Origin: Paragonimus skrjabini miyazakii
Lineage: Eukaryota > Platyhelminthes > Trematoda > Plagiorchiida > Troglotrematidae
NCBI GenBank assembly: GCA_014338405.1
Contig: JTDE01000113.1
Location: forward strand, 119,846-183,845
DNA length: 64,000 bases
Direction of reading: 5' to 3'
Shown here: one piece after another, positions 12,148 to 22,400 of the stretch
How positions within the stretch are numbered: position 1 is the first letter of the stretch
Layout: every line of letters starts with the position of its first letter
The notes under the pieces: model-generated
Told to the model about the DNA's origin: nothing
The model's input: the letters and a program-made list of their open reading frames with translations, nothing else
Database searches by the model: none
Position numbers and translations under genes: made by a program

Positions 12148-12941
12148 GCTTAACTAACGTGCACGTCTCCTTGTCCAGTTGAGTAAGCGAACGGGCACAA
12201 CATACTGCTGAAACCACAACTAAATTATCTGGCTGTGGGTGAGGCAGATGTACGCACATTTCCCGTACAGTCGCTCGGCCTGATCGGCCCAGTGCTTTGG
12301 TCACCATGGTCCACAATCGATGACACTGGCGGCTGCTTACCCACTTCTGTGAGATCGTTTCAGCGTTTAAAAGACTGCTGGATTAGGAACCATCATGCGC
12401 CGGCGGGTGCAAATGGTCAAAATAAAAAATATAATATTTCTCTGACGGATTGTGCCACTATGATGATTTTCCCACCATCTGATAGATAATAAAAGCTGCA
12501 CTAGTGAACGAAAGTGCGTCGGACTCGCTGGCCTTGCGGTGGCTAATTCAGTCTCTCTATGTGTCTGTCTGACTCTGTTCTTGTAGTGATTTTTGTTGGA
12601 TCACACTCTTTTCATTTTGGTTTGCCGAACACCAACCGCTGAAAGCCTAGTCTGAAAGAGCGCCGACATGCCTTCAGTGAAACAAAAGTATTGATTCTAT
12701 ACTTCATTCAGAAGTATCTACACTTACGGTCTGTAAAGTCCGAGAGAAGTCAGTTTGCGAACAAACACGATCCTGGTAAGCAATACGTGACACCCTTTAT
12801 CCACCTCGGCCAGTTCGATCAGTACTCACATGTAGCAACTCGTTTTCCCAGTTTGTATTCACCTAATCAAAACCCGTATGATTAGATTGTTTTTGTCGAC
12901 CCAAACCAAATGACCGTCGCATCCTGGTTATATCCTATTTC
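12148..12941 (+). repeat. Left arm of a 794-bp inverted repeat flanking an assembly gap
   Basis: Position x in this arm pairs with 25983 minus x in the right arm (13042-13835). All compared blocks are exact reverse complements up to the gap edge, for example 12481-12660 versus 13323-13502. Three mismatches are seen only in the outermost ~40 bp, and outside 12148 the match ends. The arms contain 64- and 84-codon frames (12691-12885, 12235-12489) that recur as mirror images; no protein motif was recognised in them. Confidence 0.9.
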
Positions 12942-13041
12942 NNNNNNNNNNNNNNNNNNNNNNNNNNNNNNNNNNNNNNNNNNNNNNNNNNNNNNNNNNN
13001 NNNNNNNNNNNNNNNNNNNNNNNNNNNNNNNNNNNNNNNNN
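12942..13041. other. Assembly gap, 100 N
   Basis: Exactly 100 undetermined bases, the customary placeholder for a gap of unknown size. It sits at the exact centre of the inverted repeat, so the true spacing and order here are unknown. Confidence 0.98.
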
Positions 13042-13835
13042 GAAATAGGATATAACCAGGATGCGACGGTCATTTGGTTTGGGTCGACAAAAACAATCTA
13101 ATCATACGGGTTTTGATTAGGTGAATACAAACTGGGAAAACGAGTTGCTACATGTGAGTACTGATCGAACTGGCCGAGGTGGATAAAGGGTGTCACGTAT
13201 TGCTTACCAGGATCGTGTTTGTTCGCAAACTGACTTCTCTCGGACTTTACAGACCGTAAGTGTAGATACTTCTGAATGAAGTATAGAATCAATACTTTTG
13301 TTTCACTGAAGGCATGTCGGCGCTCTTTCAGACTAGGCTTTCAGCGGTTGGTGTTCGGCAAACCAAAATGAAAAGAGTGTGATCCAACAAAAATCACTAC
13401 AAGAACAGAGTCAGACAGACACATAGAGAGACTGAATTAGCCACCGCAAGGCCAGCGAGTCCGACGCACTTTCGTTCACTAGTGCAGCTTTTATTATCTA
13501 TCAGATGGTGGGAAAATCATCATAGTGGCACAATCCGTCAGAGAAATATTATATTTTTTATTTTGACCATTTGCACCCGCCGGCGCATGATGGTTCCTAA
13601 TCCAGCAGTCTTTTAAACGCTGAAACGATCTCACAGAAGTGGGTAAGCAGCCGCCAGTGTCATCGATTGTGGACCATGGTGACCAAAGCACTGGGCCGAT
13701 CAGGCCGAGCGACTGTACGGGAAATGTGCGTACATCTGCCTCACCCACAGCCAGATAATTTAGTTGTGGTTTCAGCAGTATGTTGTGCCCGTTCGCTTAT
13801 TCAACTGGACAAGGACACGTGCACGTTGGTTAAGC
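13042..13835 (-). repeat. Right arm of the 794-bp inverted repeat
   Basis: Reverse complement of 12148-12941. Outer-end differences from the left arm are TTATTC for TTACTC, GGACAC for GGAGAC and TTGGTT for TTAGTT. A 100-codon frame (13667-13969) starts in the arm and runs out of it. Its first ~57 codons match the mirror frame at 12074-12316 apart from two residues, and then they diverge, which marks the arm boundary. Confidence 0.9.
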
Positions 13836-13890
13836 CCTCTGATCTGGACTCCAGATTTTGGCATCGGGGTCGAGTTCCGAGAAAATTTGA
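13812..13890 (+). repeat. tRNA-like segment at outer edge of right arm
   Basis: The segment holds an A-box-like TGCACGTTGGTTAAGC near 13819-13835. An anticodon-arm-like ATCTGGACTCCAGAT follows. A B-box-like GGGTCGAGTTCC lies near 13868-13879. The layout fits a tRNA-derived SINE head, but the arms do not pair well enough for a working tRNA. The left arm carries the same start (GTGCACGTTAGTTAAGC on the minus strand) and then differs. Confidence 0.35.
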
Positions 13891-13894
13891 TCAT

Positions 13895-16800
13895 ATGAAT
13901 CCATCTTCAGTCCTAATATTTTCGAATTCTAACATAAACAAGACGCTAATGTGCAGCCTCTGCAAGTGAATGCTCAATTGTGTCTGATTGCACAAGCCGC
14001 TATTAAGTGTGAATCCTGTCGGAGTTGAACTGAATACATTTACTGATCGGGCAATGCAACTAACGCCATGTTATTGAGGCCATGATTTTAGGGCTTGGAA
14101 ACGTTTCCATCTGTACAGTTATAATTAGTCTGGTTACTCAGTGTGATGTGTTAATTTAAACTGTTACTTCTACAAACCCCGAAATATACTGCGTAGCCAG
14201 CACCGCATATAGTCGAAAATCGAAAATTTCCCTTAGGATTCTTAGCTGTTATTTGTCAAATTACAGAAAATGCAAGCAACCCGCGTTTGCCTCTCTCATT
14301 GATTCTTCGTGAATGTCACTAAAAGCCTATCCACATAACGTAAAATCTTTACGAGGTAAGTCGCGGGAGCAGAATTATCGGTGCACAACATGAAGACTTA
14401 TTGATTTAGGGACTTAATCGAAATAGTTAATTATGGATGCACAAGTTGGCAAGCATTCCTATGTGCAAATTACAAAACAGCTGTTCCTATAAAAAGAGCA
14501 CTGTGAAATATTACCATGACTATGTTGGATATAGATGGCTAGACACAAGCGATAATATCGAACCTGGCGGATGCATCCATTTCACCAATTACGTGTTTTT
14601 TCATAAGTTTCTTTAATGTCGATAACATACGCTGAACTAAGGCTAATCTGCCTTATACTGATGCACTTAACCAACAATGCGATGTGAACCGATTCCTAAT
14701 CCTATTGATGAACACAGTAGAACTTCTGCGACTGTGTTGCTAAAGTCGTATGGTCTGGTATTTACCCAAATCCCCTTCAACGCTTTTAGTTTGGTAACAG
14801 ACTCTTCTAAGGAGTGTTATAAATTAAAGCCTCAACCGTCATTCTACTTTATACAACTGTGAACAACAAAACAATAAATACCACTTACTGGGCCTCCAAT
14901 TGTGCTATGTGAGTTTATTTGCCGTTGGAAATACGCATATGTCAATGCGCAATGGAGTCAGATGGGTGATTTTGTGCTAAGGAAATTTGTTTGCTTGTTT
15001 ATTGACACATGTGACATGAAATTCATGAGCTTTCATTTTAATACACATTAAAACAAATCGGTTATTAGCCTCCACACTCATGCTCGTGAATGAGTCGTTG
15101 TACACAAAGTGTTCGCATCTGCGGTTAGGAACAACATCAATATAGGTGTAGACGGGGTCTGACTAAAATATTATAGGGGTGTGATAAACTTCTTAGAAAA
15201 ACGAAGCGTTATTAGACGGCACAATAAATTCTTTTAGTTATGAAAGGTGATAAACCCAAAATGAGCATTCAGAGGATTCTTGTAAATTTTCACATACAGG
15301 TTTATTTAATACAATGGGAAAGAAGACATTTTCCCCATTTTTTCTAGAACACATATGTGTCTTAGCCATTGTGAAGTCAGAATCGTAGGAGTATTAATTG
15401 TAACTCGAGAATAGCGTGACAACGTGACAGTCGCCTTCTGTTCTGTCCAATCACTATAGAAGACTTTCTGCCAACACGTGATTAAATCTCAAAGCAACCA
15501 CAAGAAACGGCATGTAAAATTTGGCAAACTTTATTTACGCAAAAACAAACTGTCCCGCTTCATAAATATGATTTTTAATAATTCCTTGTTTGATGGCTAA
15601 AGTTTTCCTACATCCAGATTGGAGACTGGGATTGTCATTCACAACCCGATAACACGGTGAAGTGGAAACCCTCATAAATTATGCTAAGCCGGTTTTGAAT
15701 GACTGACTCTGGTCATAATCAAATTAAATGTGACTAAGTGATAAGGAACCTTCACAAACAGCAGAATGATTCAAAATAACAACATGCAAATAATTGTAAT
15801 CATAAAGACATATTAGCGCCAGTGAAAAATGTACTCAAGCAGCTCATGGGAAAGCGTGTAGTTGATTGTGATCCTCTTTAATTTAGCTCATCACTTCATT
15901 TCGTTTGTTGTTTGTTTTCACCTTTTGTAGAAATAAATTTTGAAACTTTGAGCAGATCGACAATCTGAGTGTAAATATTAGAAAGTAAGCCTATAGTAAC
16001 AGGAAAATATGGACATTCTGGACAAAATAACAGCAAACGAAATCTTATTTGTTATTTTGATTGAAATTCAGAAATTATTATCATACAAACTTCTCCTTTA
16101 AGTAACTTTCAACGTGGTATAAATTGTCAGTTCGTTCAGAAAACGTCACATGAATTGGATAATCATCCGGAAGCTGGTATGAAGCATACTTTTCAACTAG
16201 TTTTTAAGTTAGATCCACAACGTAACTAGATGAACAACTCGAAAACGAAATACAACACTCAATTTGTTACGGCGTAACTGGTGTATGGGTGAGTTTAAAA
16301 AAGTACGTATTTCTCATAACCGATGCGTCTGGTAATGAATGACGAATAAATAGACCTTGTGATAGTGAATGGGTGTATTTATACATTTGCAAATTCAAAA
16401 CCGTCTTTCGTGTAATGTACATTATCGAATAAAACAACGGTCTATCAAATGTAACTGAACTACAAACTTATATTTCATATTGTGGGTTCATTTAGGCGAC
16501 AATTGCATTTGACGAATAATTACTTTAAATGCTACGGTGGTCAGCTCGAAATGCCATAAGATTCTTTGAAAGCATCCTTAGTCACTTTCACTGAAATATA
16601 TTGAAATTGTTTCTTGTCGGTGTATGTACACTAACTACACTATTTCGGTAGACTAGTATAGTATCAACTGCTGGCCCACAAGAACTTGTGAACCATAGGG
16701 TGATACATTATTCAATAGCTCTAATCCTCTGTGGAATTTGGCTTTTGATTTAACAAGAAAACGTAGAAAGACTAGTTCAACAAGTGACTTATTACGAGGA

Positions 16801-17329
16801 AGGAGTTAATTAAATTTTGGGCCATCTACTAATTGGCAACTTTGAATCACGTGACTACAGTGTTATAATTGGCGAAAGTTGGAAAGTTACTCTTCAGTTT
16901 TACCGAAGTAGCAGGTGACTTGAACGAATGTTCGCCTGGACGACTAGATAATGGGACGCACTATTAAAGCTGCAGCACTTGATACGCTTTTGGCACCAGT
17001 GATCCTGTAGATTGCCTTTTGAAGTGTGACTTTTGTTATAAATTTGGGTTGGTTGTAGAACCTTGAAAATTTGCTTTCCTAAATACAGCAGCTTGCAGCA
17101 AACAAACAAATTAAGGGTGCAGATTCATAGCAAACTTCAAAGATGTCATGTTCTATACAATTGAGATGTACCAATAAGGAATTGATAGTAGAACACCATG
17201 GTAAAATGACTAATCTACTGCTGTCAGTAGAATGCAATATTTTCAGTTAGTTTAAGAGGATGACTACACATTTATTCAAATCTAGCTTACAATCTGAGTA
17301 TGTGTGATTGTAGAGCTGACACTCTTTTT
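13895..17329. other. Non-coding stretch, nothing recognised
   Basis: AT-rich, with frames of at most about 70 codons and no recognisable motif on either strand. I saw no tRNA-like boxes and no tandem array. Confidence 0.55.
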
Positions 17330-17776
17330 CTAGTGAATGAAGTCGGAAGTATCCGGCTCACTTATATTCCAAATGAAAGTCAAAGTGAAACTAATAGAAA
17401 CAAACTTTACTCCAGCTTGACCACCTGCTATATATTTTTGTTTTTGGCTAAAGGGGGTGTATATAACTGAATGACAACCAGGATTAGGTTGATCGTGATT
17501 AAGTGAAAGACGGATAATTAGATAAATAGCAAACACGACGTTTGTGTGGTTGGGACCACCAACCAAGTTGGTTCCGAATGATGAGGCCAAACTTTTATAT
17601 AGGTTAGACACCGTGTGTGGCCAATATAGCCCATAGCCCAAACGGAGTGCCTTTGATAGCATAACTCCGAGTAAGGCACACTGATTGCTACCGCTTCTGC
17701 TGGTCGAGTGATATCGTGTTCTACGTTTCTCGACATACTGGTCTTCACAGTTATGGATAGTCACACAACCCGCCAA
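17330..17776 (-). CDS. Unrecognised 148-codon ORF, possibly repeat-derived
   Basis: One of the longest open frames in the window, on the minus strand, with a second 76-codon frame nested in it at 17518-17748. The protein has no domain I recognise. A short stretch (GGPNHTNVVFAIYLIIRLSL) is moderately hydrophobic. The sequence includes the 20-bp palindrome-rich block ACCACCAACCAAGTTGGT (near 17550) and a TATA-like site at 17592-17601. That would fit the promoter region of an LTR or other element at least as well as a coding exon. No homologue can be named; the call is only that the frame is open. Confidence 0.2.
   Translation of the reverse strand: MAGCVTIHNCEDQYVEKRRTRYHSTSRSGSNQCALLGVMLSKALRLGYGLYWPHTVSNLYKSLASSFGTNLVGGPNHTNVVFAIYLIIRLSLNHDQPNPGCHSVIYTPFSQKQKYIAGGQAGVKFVSISFTLTFIWNISEPDTSDFIH
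17592..17601 (-). promoter_or_regulatory. TATA-box-like site
   Basis: Minus-strand TATATAAAAG, a consensus match to the metazoan TATA box. It lies in GC-richer surroundings than most of the window. About 30 bases downstream would be the GGAACCAACTTGGTTGG block. No transcript or known element is attached to it, and such strings occur by chance in AT-rich DNA. Confidence 0.25.
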
Positions 17777-17779
17777 ACA

Positions 17780-17890
17780 TATAGGCCATGCTACATGCAG
17801 TGATTAAAACTACCTCGTGCTTTTGGCATCGAAACGTGGCATTGTTAACCGTTTGTCCACCCACTCTGCTCCCCGCCCATTGATGATCAG
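17780..17890 (+). mobile_element. Possible Penelope-like RT C-terminal trace
   Basis: Plus-strand frame LLASKRGIVNRLSTHSAPRP resembles the 'HKR.vv..Ll.RA' block near the end of Penelope-like reverse transcriptases. It lies about 0.8 kb upstream of a GIY-YIG fragment on the same strand, the correct order for one element. The match is short, so this is tentative. Confidence 0.3.
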
Positions 17891-18648
17891 TACTTATTTG
17901 GCAGGTATACTGATTTACATCGTTTTAAAATCTGAGGAGAAAAAGTCTGTAAAATCGGTTCTGTGTTCTGCACCTTCGTTTATTCCTAAGGTACCTGAGT
18001 AATATGTGATATTATTTTTTCATCACTTCACACAAACAGCATAGAATAAACACACACGCTCATACATGAATGTAGCCCGACGATTTTCTGTTCGCACACT
18101 CAAAAGTCGACTTGTGAATGTATAAATAACTTAGTGAGGTAATTGCCAATTGAGCAATACTAGTCACTTCTCATGCACTTCGTTAAACGGTCGATGGTTT
18201 GACCGAATGAATGAAACCTCGGCTAATAGTTAGGAATAAGGATGGCTTCACTAAAACTTGGTACCTTCAGTTTCCGTTTATACAGCGATAAATTGAAGGA
18301 GTTAACCTAATCCAACTCGTGATTTATTAGTATGTCGACTTGTATCAATGAATGGTTTGCTATTTGAGGCTAATTGTTCAGTGATTTGAAGTTACCAACT
18401 CGTTAGTACATGGCGATCTCAAGTAGTACAGTACCATACTACAGGATGAACAAGTGAAATTTATCGTTAGAAGGCTATCCATTTTTGCATGTATTTCCGT
18501 TATTGTTCTTCGGTGGGTGTCCTCTGGTGAGTGATACCAAACGCAACTTAAAATCTGCCTTAACTGCATTGTGTGCGGCTACACTCTAACACTTCGAATG
18601 TATCATCAAACTGCCAGCTTTTCAAAATCACGAATACAGTTAGTATGA

Positions 18649-18985
18649 TTGATGTGCTTTGCGTTGTGCGTAGGTACTTACACAAGCAGGGTAAATCGCC
18701 AATTTTCTCGTCGAATATCTGACTGTATCTCAAACCTGCAGAAACGATTGTTGTGGCATCTGCCTCAAGTTGCCGCGCCTGCGGTCAAAAGTACTACATC
18801 ATCCATTGTTGAAATTCTCCTGACCATCTTATCTAATATGACCCGGTCAGTTTAGGTTGTTCTTCTGCAATCAAAACGTTTATGTACTGGTTTTCCACAA
18901 AACGTTGCTCATCAGGACTCACAAGTCAGTGTTGTGTGTACAAAATCTTTTGGATTGCTTCAAATTAAACATCACCCAAACTTGA
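18649..18985 (+). mobile_element. Penelope-like element, GIY-YIG endonuclease fragment A
   Basis: The frame at 18649-18855 reads CVGTYTSRVNRQFSRRIS. This aligns with the cysteine-x-glycine / 'YIGR..R.l..RI.EH' core of Penelope-type GIY-YIG domains. It continues with STTSSIVEILLT, the 'SSI..HL..tGH' block. After a frame break, SVLCVQNLLDCFKLNI matches the 'P.LCVQK..l...LnLP' end of the domain. The second glycine of YIG and the catalytic histidine are altered, so the copy is dead. Its end runs into the inverted SINE at 18961. Confidence 0.65.
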
Positions 18986-19197
18986 CCACAGCTTCAGCAC
19001 TCGAGTGAAACCTTCGGTTAATACACTTCGATACAAGCACCAGATCGTAGTTTCTCATTCATTAGAGTTCATCAATAGTGCGTATTCTCGTCCAGACAAG
19101 ATTTTGTACTCAGATTCTAGTGCGTGTGGGATCAGCGCAAAGCTAGGATCTCACAATTGGCATAGCGGAATATTTATGTGCAAATGCTTAAGTGCAA
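18961..19197 (-). mobile_element. Hammerhead-bearing SINE, copy 5 (old)
   Basis: Minus-strand SINE recognisable over its whole body. The tail block AAACATCACCCA is at 18967-18978 and the hammerhead at 19037-19081. The region opposite the B box (near 19100-19115) is strongly eroded, and the GGATCTCACAATTGGC block at about 19147-19162 matches GACCTCACATTAGGC of copy 3. Divergence is higher than in copies 2 and 3, so it is an older insertion. Confidence 0.65.
19037..19081 (-). ncRNA. Hammerhead ribozyme motif, SINE copy 5 (decayed)
   Basis: On the minus strand stem I is GCACTA with TGGTGC (six pairs, one of them a G·U). The core is TTGATGA (19075-19069), with conserved C3 lost. GAAA is at 19054-19051. 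Stem III reads C-TACG-A, so one of its two pairs is broken. The triplet before cleavage is ATC, ending at C19043. The stem I pairing survives while the catalytic core is damaged. Confidence 0.6.
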
Positions 19198-22140
19198 CTT
19201 TGTGTAAACAGTGTTCACTTTGCCAGCTCATTTCAGAAGGATAAAAAACAGAATCGCTCTGTTCAGTCTAATTGATATCCCTATAATCACAAGTTCTGAA
19301 TTAGGTTGAAGTTACTGTCTTAATTTAAGCAAGTGTGCACAGTATGAACCCTTAATGGACGTTCGAGGATTTGGATTATTTGAAAACAATTAGGCCGCCG
19401 GAATGCTATGGTGTAATTTACGTGATGCTTTTTATGATTTTAAGCATGTTCCCTTACTGTTTACCGCTACACTTCCGATTTTTATGATCTGCATATTGTA
19501 CGCAAGTGACTGACGATGGTAAACTATGTGTTATACACTGCACGATTTGTGTCTATTCTGAAAACTTCTGAACATGTTTTAAACCCATTTGTAGCAGTAA
19601 GAAAGTACAAAAGATAAACAGTTACCTTCATGTGTTGCGGTGAGGCATTTGGAATTAAGATTATAAGTGAAGTTAACGTTTACGACCATAATCTCATGTG
19701 GAAACGTTCCAGGGATAAACTTTTATGAAAGTATTTCATGAACATGTAAAAGTTATAGTTAAATAATCCCTCTAGAAAGCATATGGCTGCCCTCAGTATT
19801 GCCCGAATATCGTTAAGATATACAAAACGGTACGTTCTAAGAAAAACGGTGTATATAAACACGTCGGGACCCATTGTGTCACTGCAATCAATCTGCGCCT
19901 ACAAGCTTGTGTCATAATGTGAATGCCAATCATCCAAACGTTTTGGCATTCATGCATGCTAATTATTTTCTATTGATTGGCTTGTATGTGTTAGCTGCCA
20001 AGCAGAATCGATTGCACGAAACTAAGAGTTTAAACACAAAATTTTCTAGAAGACAAATGGATACATTCTTCTCTATGACGCTGACCCACACGATTATCCT
20101 GGAGCTATCAGTAGCCTGCGTACGTGAGCAAACTAGTGACATTTTCCCTTTTGTTTTCAGAGCAAAATACTTCAACGATTTTGTGAGCTCAGTTACTCAT
20201 CAAAGCTGTCATCTTTAATAAAGGCAAATATAAAGGTCTATTTGAGGTACGAAGCATTGCAATTTTAGAAGAGCAATAAGTTTCAAGGATAACACGAACT
20301 AGATTTCCGTAATTCAATCGCTAGTGTTCTAATGATGAAAGTGCGCGATGAGTAGTGCAAGCAAAAATTCAAGTGATATACCTCAAGCTTTAGTTTAGTT
20401 TACATAGTTCTATTCAGTCATTTTTTTTTTACCATGCATCAATCTCTGAAGTCAACATCCTATGTTAGAATCTGGTACAGTTTGAAGGCGCACCAAAGCA
20501 CCAGCTGGTGGTTGATTGGAATCAGTTTTCTCTACAATAAACTGGTATGTATATTACTCACAGTAGCTACAGAAAAAACTTCGGAACGCTAAAGCGAAAG
20601 AGGCAACGGTTTTCGTGTGGAAACAGGTTCCTTAGCAATGTTTTATATAATGTACAAATCAAGAAACCAAAAGTGTAGCAGAGGCCCTCGCAAGGAAAAT
20701 ATGCCACCTTAAATCTTCGCTCACGATATAATTTTTACGAGGATATGCTAAACTAATTCAAACCTATATAGGGAGGTGTAATAATTCAATTACATTTTCT
20801 GTTCATGGTCTGGAGGTTTTATGTACAGTCATTTCGTCTGACCAATAACTATCGACTTGGAACCTGTGGCGTTTCTTCTTCATGCGCGAAGCAAATTGAT
20901 GGTTGTATCATATAGTTGAAGAAATTGAATAGAACATCCTCCTTATTACTGATAACACGTAAAATGAATATTACTACTAGAGAGAGTCGACGGCTGATCA
21001 GTAGTGAAATCTTTATTTAGCTTTAAACATATTATATGATATTGTAGGTAAATAAAAAATAATCAAAGCACATAAGAAGCAGATGCAGTTTCTATCAACG
21101 TACAAGTCTTTGAAAAAGTACGAATATATAATGATAAAGATGGTTAGAAGCAACGATAATTTTCATCCGGCGGAACAGAATATACATTATCTGATCGATA
21201 GACGATTTCATGGAAGTTTTACTCGATAAATATATCAAACTACACATGTCTTTCACATTCGCTTCCCTGTTAGATGCACTGTCCTAATACTAAAGAGAAA
21301 CATTTCGTCTAAGCATTAGGTGTTTTGAGCTTTAAACCCCGACCTGTTTTGCTCGAGCAAGCATAGGCCCATAGTTTCTTACAATAACAGACGATAGTAA
21401 ATACAAAGAACGAAACGCCAGTTAACAGAAATTAATCGCTGAATTACTGTCAAGTTATCTAAGTGCTACACACAGCGCTGAAGGTAGAACTCAGTATCAA
21501 CCAATATAACCTAAGCAGTTACTAGCGTAGTTTCTGAGTTACAGCAATGCTTCTATATGCTAGTGGGCCGGAAGACATATTTTCAAACTTAAACTCTAAA
21601 ACATATATTGCATAACTGTTTTCAAAGTTAGGAAACTTGTTTACGCACGGTCTAATGTGACATAGATGGTTGGACACAGTCGAAAGTTGCAGGGAAAGAG
21701 AACTTTTTGCTGTATTTCAAGAAATTGTTGGTGGAACAATCACTTGTGAAACGTGTATGGGAAGAAGCGATTCGTTTTTAAAGTTTAATGTTTCTTTAAT
21801 TCACCAAACACAGGCTGCCAGTTATTTGGTTGCATGTGGATTATTTCGATTAGGATACTCGATTTATTAAGAAGACTAGAGTTTTTGTGAGACAAAATAA
21901 CTATACTGATGCTGTTTCAATTCATCTTCGATAAGCTGTGCTCTGTATTCCGTTAACCCTACCGAAACAAATCTACGAATTTCGCAAGTTTCCGAACACT
22001 TTGAAGCTAGGATACTGTTTTTGAGAACCAACCCACTTTCTGTTTGATGTACCATTTTGTATCACCCTTACGACATGGAAGAACAAAGACGAAAGTATCA
22101 TTTACCTTAGATCAACTCAGTTGATCACCACTGACTGCTG
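19198..22140. other. Non-coding stretch, nothing recognised
   Basis: The longest frame is 114 codons (19874-20218, plus) with an overlapping 70-codon minus frame; neither has a motif. A T9 run lies near 20423. A 66-codon plus frame at 21670-21870 lies upstream of the transposase trace and could belong to it, but I see no supporting motif. Confidence 0.5.
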
Positions 22141-22145
22141 CTGAG

Positions 22146-22400
22146 TTGATCTACACAATGTTTACCTATGACGAACCTTCTAGAGTTGACGAAGGGAAGT
22201 TCGAAGATGAAGCGGTGGAATATATCACATGGACTGAAAATTGGACATCACGTTTAACGCTCGCGATGCGATTCTTTCTGGCACTTCTTAACGTATGGCT
22301 GAATAACCACGGCCTAATTGTCCAGTGGTTAACATGGTCTCCTGACTTGTTTCCTAAAACCACAGGTGTTGTTGGATAACCTCGCTGATAACCATATTTA
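22146..22400 (+). mobile_element. Tc1/mariner-like transposase C-terminal trace
   Basis: The plus frame at 22146-22379 ends …NVWLNNHGLIVQW-LTWSPDLFPKTTGVVG. This matches the third catalytic block of Tc1/mariner transposases, 'v..WL..hgi.vl.WP..SPDLNPIEnlWG'. SPD is at 22338-22346. The residues after it have lost the IENLW wording and with it the third catalytic acid. FTYDEPSRV, 45 codons upstream, could be a relic of the second block (FSDESRF), but the distance is far too short, implying an internal deletion. No terminal inverted repeats were found. Confidence 0.5.

Noticed and set aside
12235..12489. 84-codon frame duplicated as a mirror at 13494-13748
   Set aside because: Identical because the DNA is an inverted repeat, not because of protein conservation; no motif.
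12882..13101. ORFs spanning the N run
   Set aside because: They are open only because the N positions cannot be read as stops; both are mirror images made by the inverted repeat.
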